Shown: positions 56,292 through 64,000 of the stretch, piece after piece
Layout of the letters: the number at the start of each line of letters is the position of its first letter
Position numbering within the stretch: position 1 is the first letter of the stretch
Assembly (NCBI GenBank): GCA_002104905.1
Contig: MCFE01000369.1
Location: 1 to 64,000, forward strand
Direction of reading: 5' to 3'
DNA: 64,000 bases
Origin: Basidiobolus meristosporus CBS 931.73
Taxonomy: Eukaryota > Basidiobolomycota > Basidiobolomycetes > Basidiobolales > Basidiobolaceae
Notes under the pieces: model-generated
Database searches by the model: none
The model's input: the letters and a program-made list of their open reading frames with translations, nothing else
Told to the model about the DNA's origin: nothing
Program-made: the position numbers and the translations under genes

Positions 56292-57420
56292 GTTTTCTGG
56301 TTGATAATTTGTCTGGCTAGGATGGTATTGAGTCTATTCTGGGCTTACAGCTTCAATTGGCAAGAACTGCAACCTTTCCTCATGCTTCCCTGACTCTGGC
56401 TTGTGTAGACTGTTTCCCCTTTACCTTGCCCTTTTTCTCTGCCAAGTCTTTCACTGCTACTTTGTATGAGTACCTCTAGTATTGAACCACATTTTCTCCA
56501 TGATAAATGCTGCTCTAATGCATCTTTCTTGGCCTGCTTGATCCTTGCTGGCACTCTGCAGGCAACCTGACACTTCTTTCCTGCTTGTTTCAGGCTTGCA
56601 GCTGTTGCTGTGACAGGTTCCTTAGAGTGCCACTTATTTTTATCACTGCCAGATCCTTCACTGTTACTATGACTGAGTGCTTCTTGAGTAGAACTATGCT
56701 TTTTCCATGGTAAATGTTGCGCTGCTGCATCTGTGCTAGCATACCAATGCTGGTGCAAAAACTGTTTGCTTTTTTGAGCTCAGGATAATTCTCATGGAGC
56801 AAGTCAAGTGTATTCTGCATTCAGCTTGGCCTTGAGTTCCAGATGGTCTCATGGTATGCCAGCCTTAAGGTGTTGGCGTGCTAGACTTCTAATTGCCTCT
56901 TGAATATTAGCCCACTCTTGATCATTACACTCAAAAGCTTCTACACCTGGAAATATTAATTGCTCTATACCATTTATTCACTCATCCTGCTTCTAGACTA
57001 TTTCCTGATTTCTCTGAGCCATTGCATCTATCCAATTAGCCACAGCACCAAGGGCCTCATTAATACTTAGATATGAGCTGACAACATGCTTGCTAATACA
57101 GTTGGTGGTGAGGTTATGATGGCCACTTGCTGGTTGCCAACTGAAGGTAATGCTTTTGCTACATTCTCATTTTCCTCAGCAATATGGTCAGCTAGCTTCT
57201 CTGCACAGATTCCCAATTGCCTACTTGATAGAGAGCCTGAGGGGTCTGCATTATTCCCTTCAGTGGGCACACTGTCCACAGGCCTTATTTGGTTATAGCC
57301 CCACTTGTTACACTGAATGTTAAAGGAAGCTGTTGTCCAACTTTTCTTTGGCTGTTATCAGCAGTGGGGCTTGGTTGGGAACCAGACAACTTTGCATCAT
57401 TTTTTGGCAGCATATATATA
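56292..57420 (-). pseudogene. Transposon ORF2, second degenerate copy
   Basis: Homologous to 42625-44140. The N part starts near 57420 (VPTEGNNADPSGS, then VASMLSAH-like SPPTVLASMLSAHI). The basic tail lies near 56760-56345 (SWRKCGSIL, KGQGKGETVY). Much of the coiled-coil region is deleted. The continuation toward the C terminus is displaced by the solo LTR and by copia copy 2, resuming at 55943-55900 and 51212. Confidence 0.62.
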
Positions 57421-57599
57421 TAAATCAGTCAAACCAAAAGGGAAATGGTGCTACATATACATGTGTATGCGGTGCCACAACTTTATTAATAATGCTTACA
57501 ATGGCAGGTCATCATTGGATCTTACATTCATGTAGGTGTGATGACTTAAATACAAGCCTGTCTTAAATTTGCATGAGTAGTAATAAAAAAGTGGTATAA

Positions 57600-59340
57600 T
57601 AGCATAATGTTGTTGAGTGGCAAACTTTTTGCGCATGGACAAGATTACTTTGATTTGATGCTGTAAGAGAAGAGAAAAAAGACCATGCAGCTATTGTAGC
57701 AAGCCTCTCAGTCACAAAGTATGCAGACAGCATAGGAAGTATTACAAGGATCATAGCCAGTGTTTTGGCACACAAGTGATATTTGACCAATAACCAGTCA
57801 CTACTGTACCAACAATATCTTGCTAGCCTCTTGATACTTCTTTAATGGCATCTAGCTGTACTTGTCACCTTGCAGAAACTGAGTCAGGAAAGTTTGTGAC
57901 ACCTTTGGGCTCACTCCAGCTTTCTGAATATGGCATGCGGAGTGATGGCTATGAAGAAGCAGGCTCACTGATGCATTGTGAGCCTATCTTCCCTCACAAC
58001 ATTACCCTGCATGAGCCTGGCAAGATACCATTATGTAATATGACAACACCTGTGGAAAAAAATGCCAAAGATACCTTATGGAGTCAAGTGAGCCCAGCAA
58101 TCCATCTATTGGTAATTGATGTGATGTTTTAGCTACAGAAGTGGTGCATTACCACTGATATCAGTAATGGGGGCTTTGAGGATCTACTACTGCTTCTTGA
58201 CAAAATCATCCCAGGATGCATCCAACCATGTACATGGTATAAATGGAAAACTGTCATGCAGCTGGCAACATATGACCCAGAGACCATCCTGATACCAGCA
58301 TATTTCAACAGTTGCACGGTGTTCACATGAGAAAAGCCACCATTGCAAGGTGCCCAATTTGTCAGGAATCCACCACCAATGGGGGGAAACATTGTTCACA
58401 CTCTGGATATTTTCCATTAATACCTTATATAAAGAAGCTCATGCAGACCAACAAATACTGTGAGATTATAAAGTATTACACTCAGTATCAATCAAGTGCA
58501 AATATATCAGATATATTTGATGGCAAACATTACAACAGCTAAGAAGCAAGGGCTACTTTAAAGGTATGTATGCCAGTGCCTTTGCCTTGGCACTTGATGA
58601 ACTATCATTAAACAAGGACTCTACCAGCAAATTCTGCTGGCCACTGATTATTATCAACCTGAATCTGCTACCTAACTTGTGGTACCAGAGCCAAAATCTG
58701 ATTGTAGTTTAACTGATATCAGGGCCTAAATCACAGACCTTGTTCAGCAACTGTATCCATTCTCTACTCCATCTTGCATGGTGTGTGGAGAATATTGGGC
58801 CTTGCTTGACCTTTTGGGAGTTTCCTATGGAGCGGATGAGTGGGGAGATAGGAAGACAAGTCAGGTTTCAGGTACTACTATATCCCAATCTTATTACAAA
58901 TATTACCCTCAAGTCTGTCACTAGAATCCAGCAGGGAGAAGGAGTATTATGGCTGAACACCAAGAAATTCTTTGAAGATATTCAGGAGGTATCAAAGGCA
59001 GAAGTGGTGGCCAGTAAGCATATGTATGCCAGATGTGTATGTTATTAGCAATACAAGATATATGGTAACTTTGCAAGCATTGCACTAAAAGGTTGTCAAG
59101 TTGAGGCGATAGAAGTATGTCAATTGTGGTAGGTTTGTGCATTTGCAGAGGCTAGTAAGCAGGAGGCCATATTACTTTTTGATTCAAACTATATGTGGTA
59201 TACCCAAAGTAGTTGTGGGTAAGCAAATAAAGGGGGGTGATATTACAGTGGAATACATGAATTGTGTAAGGGGAGGTAGAAAAAGAAAATATCATTTGGT
59301 AAATTGATATGGTAGCATTATATAGAACTAGCTTTAGGCA
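57600..59340 (+). pseudogene. Tnp2-type transposase, fragment D with the N-terminal half
   Basis: This is the best view of the transposase N half. A cysteine/histidine segment (CSYCSKPLSHK, HRKYYKDH) comes first, then an open stretch 57845-58132 (for example PHNITLHEPGKIPL). Next comes RCPICQES with GYFPLIPYIKKLMQ and SDIFDGKHY (58312-58542). Phe-Pro-Leu followed by the DIFDG block before the Tnp2 core is typical of fungal Tnp2/CACTA-type transposases. After 58740 the distal block (FPMERMSGEIGRQV) is joined by deletion to the C-terminal block at 58920. The start is about 180 bases from the ORF2 start on the opposite strand. Several stops make it inactive. Confidence 0.7.
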
Positions 59341-59640
59341 CCCTTACTGCTGTGATAATGCTATCAGAGGCTTCCAAAGAGGCCATCAAAACACTGTCAA
59401 GTCTTTTGCCATATAAGACAATTGGATGTACTGGCTGATTAGATCCACTCAAATAGTTGTAAAGTGCACTAATACTGCAACAATTTCATGCCACCCTTAG
59501 CAAAACACTGTACAAATACCATTTAATTTAACAACTTTATATTGCTGTAAAATTTCCAAAACACAGTTGTGATCTCATCACAAGATTATGTCAATGGTCA
59601 TTAGTTCCAAGCTACTGGTATTATGGCAGTCTCCTGATGG
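59341..59640 (+). other. Subterminal noncoding region of transposon D
   Basis: This aligns with the region before the terminus in copies A, B and C (for example GCCATATAAGACAATTGGATG). The terminus itself is missing, replaced by copia sequence near 59641. Confidence 0.6.
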
Positions 59641-60443
59641 GATCAGTTGCCACAGCTGTATGCCTTGAAAGTAAGAGTTGTGACAGAACACTTTGTGAAT
59701 CTACTCCAGTTGAGGTATAGTATGGATTCAAACCCAGTGCAAAACATTCAAAAATAATTAGTTGTAACACATTTGCCAAGAAACTGTCCAGATATCAAGT
59801 ATATATGACTCAAGAAGTGTAAAATACATATTTTGGGCTACTGCAATGAGAGTAAGGTATCAAGACCCTGCAACACCAAAGCAAAAAAGAACATGAAGTT
59901 CAGGGATGTATTATCTGATAAAAATTAGTAATATTGACAGAAAAATAACTTCAGATGATGACTACTATGTGATCTTAAGTCCACCAATAGAGAGCTTTGA
60001 ATCAGAGTAAAGCAATGCAATTCTTCACTATAGAGGACTCTACTGCCACGGTTTAGCCAAGATCAGTGCCTAGGAAAATTGCAGAAGTGATCATTCCAGT
60101 ATCATAAACCAGGTGATCCAACTGAATCCAGAATAGCTCAGATTGCAACATCAATGAGGTCACAAACTTAGCCTATTGCTATTCAGTGCATATAGCTGGG
60201 CCTCAGACTGATTGGGGACAGAACTTAGAAGACAGAAGATCCAACACAGAAAAAACCTTTCTTTACTGTACAGGAGCAATTTCCTGGAACCCATGAAAGC
60301 AACCAGCCATTGCACTTTTGGCCACAGAGGCTGAGTATATGGCAGCCTGTGAGGCTACAAAAGAAGTATGGTGACTAAGGAAGCTGTTTACAAATTTACA
60401 ATTAAGTCAAAAAATGACTATTATATTATATCAAGATAATCAA
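59641..60443 (+). pseudogene. Degraded copia fragment (integrase, linker and RNase H pieces)
   Basis: Readable pieces match the intact element: the GISCHSCMP-type region after integrase (from 59641), the linker around 59900-60200, and RNase H words (TEAEYMAACEATKEV) at about 60330-60370. RT is deleted. It ends at a CCCTATGA terminus at 60444. Confidence 0.75.
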
Positions 60444-61133
60444 GCCCTATGAGAAGTTATTATGATGGACCCATCAGAAGCCCATAATAAATTCCAAGTC
60501 CTGTAACAAAGAGCTGTTGATCCCATCAGGACACTGAACAAAGACTGTCAAAAAATAATTACACCCCAGCATTGAAAAAAAACATAGTCAAAGATTTTTG
60601 TCACAATGATATGAAAGTGGCTTTTGATTGGTTCTCTGTCAATCTTCTCACTTCCTGATCCCAGACACCCTATAACCTCCTACACTTGTGTACATTGATT
60701 GGCTATTGCCTCTTTTTTACACTTCTTACTACCTGACTCAACTGTTGCTCTGATTTTTCAAGCATAGAAATTGATTTATTTCTGCCAAAACTTCAGTTGT
60801 ACCTCAATTGCCAATTGTATTGGCCTATACAGTCCCTATACGGTACACAAACCTTAAGCCCAACCCCACATTCAACAAGTAAGTCCATTAAGATCCACAA
60901 CTCAATAAGTATTTCTGCAGCAATGCTCTGTTTCCATGACTTTGGCAGGAACCCTATGGCTTAATGCCATTGTTCATTCACTGGTTCCCATACATCCTGG
61001 TCTTCTGCCAGCACTGCAAGGTTTAGGACCTCATCTGCCAGTCTTTGCAATAAATCCTTGCAATATTCAAGTGTGTGTTCCAGAGTACTGCTGCTGAAGA
61101 AGTGCAGCAACCTATTGGTGTGCCAATTAATAT
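60444..61133 (-). mobile_element. Tnp2-type transposon, ORF2-side end
   Basis: It begins CCCTATGAGAAGTTATTA, the other terminus of the element. About 500 bases of noncoding DNA follow, then the distal part of ORF2 on the minus strand (about 61130-60961, HTLEYCKDLLQRLADEV). It is colinear with 50451-51212. A copy-E terminus follows at 61134. Confidence 0.65.
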
Positions 61134-62270
61134 CCCTACACAAAATAATCTGGTCCCATTGGTGGATCCAATCCAGATCAGCGATTAGAATCCCATTTGG
61201 AGACCATCATAATACCAGCAGCTAGGAATTAGTGACCCTCTTAACAATCTAATGATGGGATCACAATGGCACCTACCATATCAGTTAACCAAATGGTATT
61301 TCCTTTTTTACCACCTCTTGTTCCATTCATATATTCCACTGTAGAATCACACCTCTTTATTTGCTTACACACCACTACTTTGGGTATTCTGCATAAAGTT
61401 AGAGTCAAAAAAACCATGGCCTCCTGCTGACTAACCTCTACAAATGCACACACATGCTGCAATTGACATACTTCTATCACTTCAACTCTATGGTATTTTA
61501 GTGTGATACTTGCAAAGTTGCCATATACTGTGTACTGCTGGTAACATATACATCTTGCAAACATATGCTTGGTTGTTGCCACTTCTATGATGAGTACTTT
61601 CTGAATATTTGCAAAGAACTTTTTGGTATTTAGCCAATATATTCCTTCTCCCTGCTGCATCCTAGTCCCACTTATAGGTGTGCTCTGGTGCTTGTTTGTG
61701 TGAATTCTGCATTAAATAGTCCAGAAGTTGGCTTGTGACTATGAGATACCAGCATACCTTGCCACCTCTTCCTGGCTGTCCTCCATGTGTCAACTCATCA
61801 CATGCATGATGGACTTGAAGGTAATATTCTTAATGAAACTGTGATAGGGTGGTACCCGCAACTTGACTTGTCTTTCCATCTTCCCATACAACTGCTCCAT
61901 AGGAAGCTCCCAAAAGGTGAAATAAAGTCAAATATTCTTTACACAGCAAGCAAGATAGAGTACAGAATGGATACAGTAGCGGATGATAACTACACATTCA
62001 GCTTTATGTTTGTAGTACAGCCACTCAAATGATATTACAAACTCCTTGCACAACTGCTGCTTATGCATAAGCTGGCATTGGTGATTTGCTTGTGGATAAA
62101 TAATTCATCAATGTCCACATATGACATTCAATGATTCCAATGCACTGTTGGTAGAAATTGCTTCAGAATGCCACTTGTATAAATACATATCCAGTTCATC
62201 CATTCTTTGCAATTGTATTGTTCTATATGGGTATAAATAATGATTAAAGCCCATAAGAAGTGCTTGGGGG
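61134..62270 (-). mobile_element. Tnp2-type transposon fragment E (transposase C part)
   Basis: The terminus reads CCCTACACAAAATAATCTGG. A shortened subterminal region, the C-terminal block (61660-61241, IYWLNTKKFF, ATTKHMFARCICYQQ) and part of the distal transposase block (to about 62270) follow on the minus strand. The core is deleted, as in copy B. Confidence 0.68.
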
Positions 62271-63390
62271 AGCTCTCCTAACTACAGTTGAGAGCTCAAA
62301 ACCAGCAGGAAAGAAGCATCAGGTTGCCAGAAGAGTGCCAACAAGGGACAAGCAGGCTTAAACAGATGAGTCAGAGCAGAATTTATTAAGGAGAAAACAT
62401 AGTTCATTACAAGAAGCACTCAGACAAAGTAGCAGTGAAAGACTTGACTTTGATAACAGAAAAGGTAAAGGGGTAAATGTCTACCCAAGCATGAGACAGG
62501 GAAGCATGCAAAAAAACTGCAGTTCTGGCCAGTTAACACCGCAAGCCTAGAACAGACTGAATCCCATCATTCCCAAGAAGTATTGCCAACAAGAAAACAG
62601 CTGTTTTCACAAGAGTTGGAAGTGCAGCCAGTTGAGCTACACTCCAGTAAGGTAGATGAGATTGCAGAAATAGGCAATTTGTCTACCACATCCTTCACAT
62701 CCTCCATTGTTGACAGAGTGGAGATACCACTGACAGACAAGGCTACAATATCAAGAACTCAAAAGACTATCATGATGCCTTCAGTGGGGTTTTGGAACAT
62801 TACTAGGCACACCAAGAGGTTGCAGCACTTCAAGAACAGTGCTCAAGAAGACACACTTGAATATTGCAACAATCTATTGTAATGACTGGAAGAGGAGGTG
62901 CTAGACCTAACAGTGCCAGCTGAAGACCAGGCCATGTGGAAACCAGTGAACAAACAGTGGCATAAAGCTACTGGGTTCCTGCCAAGTCATAGAATCAGAG
63001 TGTCTCAGCAGAAATACATATTCAGTGGTAAATTTTAATGGGGTTACTTGTTGAGTGTGGGGTTGGGCCTAATGTTAGTGTAGGGTATAGGTACTTGCAT
63101 TGGTCAGTACAATTGGCAATGGAGGTATAACTGAAGCTTCAACAGAAATAAGTTAATTTGTATGTGTGAAAAGTAAGAGAAATGGTTGTGTCAGGAAGTA
63201 AGGAGTGTGAAAAAGAGGCAATAGTCAATCAATGCACACAAATGTAGGAGGTGATAGAGTGTCCCGAATCAGAAAGTGAGCATATTGGCAGGGAACCAAT
63301 CAACATCTACTCATATATTGTTGTGATGAATAATTTTGACTAAATCTTTGGTGAAATCTGGGGTGTAATTATTTATCAGCAGTGTCATAG
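62271..63390 (+). pseudogene. Transposon ORF2 C-terminal part without insertions
   Basis: Plus-strand ORF2 remnant: the basic region (about 62290-62570) is followed by an open stretch 62583-62882 (SQELEVQPVELHS, then FKNSAQEDTLEYC) and the noncoding flank to about 63390. It gives the uninterrupted version of the sequence split by copia copy 2 and the solo LTR at 51212/55900 and 55943/56292, and so confirms both insertions. Confidence 0.65.
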
Positions 63391-63527
63391 CCCTTTTGAG
63401 TGTAGTTCACTTAAGGCACTGAATGTCAAAGTAAACAGCTGTGCAACCATTCTTCTATTATTGTCTGCAGTAGGGTTTAGTTGGGAACCCAATAGCATTG
63501 CCTTATGTTTTGGCAGCAAATAAAAGG

Positions 63528-63607
63528 AGGTTTCAAATGTGGTAATTCTACCTAAATACTCACCCAACACAGTCCCTTAGATCAATGCAAATAAATCTTG
63601 GAGAACA
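63528..63607 (+). repeat. LTR 5' fragment
   Basis: About 80 bases matching the start of the copia LTR (for example ACCTAAATACTCACCCAAC), then a jump to a transposon end. Confidence 0.65.
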
Positions 63608-63915
63608 CCTTTCCTACAAAAAATAATTTGGTCCCATGGGTGGATCTAATTTGAATCAACCATCAAGTTCCCAAAATGAAGCTGCCATAATGCCTGCAGC
63701 TTTAAGCTACTGAAACTCCTTATGATCTTATGATGGGATTGTGATGGTGTTTTGCCAAATCTACTGCTTGATAGGCTAGGAAACTTAACACTACTATAAT
63801 GGTCCTGCATTGATATTTTTACATGCACTACTCAGTTCTATGGCAGCCTACATATGTTTCAGAGGACTTGGCCATCTTGTACATGCAGTAACCATATTTG
63901 ACAAAACTGATCAGT
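63608..63915 (-). mobile_element. Tnp2-type transposon terminal fragment
   Basis: It starts near 63616 with ACAAAAAATAATTTGGTCCC, a variant of the terminus at 39041, and continues as subterminal DNA (GATCTTATGATGGGATTGTG). No coding part remains. Confidence 0.6.
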
Positions 63916-63917
63916 AA

Positions 63918-64000
63918 TTGTGGTGCAAAAGTTCATAATTGAACCTAAATACTCACACCACTTAGTAACTTGGATCATTACCTACCAGGTCTTAGAGTAT
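63918..64000 (+). repeat. Start of a diverged copia LTR, cut by the window edge
   Basis: TTGTGGTGCAAAAGTTCATA followed by ACCTAAATACTCACACCACTT aligns with the LTR start. The rest lies outside the window. Confidence 0.65.

Noticed and set aside
32389-64000. CRISPR-like array from the repeated LTR words
   Set aside because: The repeats are long, dispersed LTR and transposon copies in both orientations, without regular short spacers; the genome is eukaryotic.

Overview
The window looks like nuclear DNA of a fungus. It holds eukaryotic tRNA genes and genes cut by short GT-AG introns (most about 45-100 nt). The proteins include a GGL-type G-protein gamma subunit, the exosome cofactor Mpp6, a Reb1/TTF1-type Myb protein, the proteasome subunit Rpn3 and a MAM33/p32 protein. 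No ascomycete or basidiomycete hallmark is visible. An early-diverging fungus is my guess, at low confidence.

The window has two compartments. Bases 1-31.7 kb are gene-rich, with normal CpG content. In order: three tRNA genes; a secreted alpha-carbonic anhydrase; a membrane-anchored Shewanella-like phosphatase; a head-to-head pair of alpha-arrestins; a head-to-head pair of choline/carnitine acyltransferases sharing a 788-bp identical tract in inverted orientation; a mucin-like membrane protein with a cytosolic SH3 domain; a Reb1/TTF1-like Myb protein; Mpp6; a CIP2A-like protein; Rpn3; G-gamma; MAM33; a tiny spliced gene; and a secreted tectonin-repeat protein. Four genes (second acyltransferase, Myb protein, MAM33, tectonin protein) each need exactly one base skipped to stay in their conserved frame.

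From about 32.4 kb to the end the DNA is AT-rich, very poor in CpG, and made of nested transposons. One family is a Ty1/copia retrotransposon with ~350-bp LTRs and a primer site matching the anticodon loop of initiator tRNA-Met. It is present as one full-length copy with an unbroken gag-pol and 5-bp target duplication (51213-55899), one full-length but broken copy (33545-38224), one decayed copy (44639-48334), solo LTRs and fragments. The other family is a DNA transposon with CCCTATGA termini and two head-to-head genes: a Tnp2/CACTA-type transposase and a coiled-coil protein with a possible Myb/SANT-like segment. All its copies are broken, and copia elements are inserted in them.

The host genes are mostly unrelated housekeeping, trafficking and signalling functions with no obvious shared pathway. 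The duplicated arrestin and acyltransferase pairs and the two-family repeat nest are the most distinctive parts.
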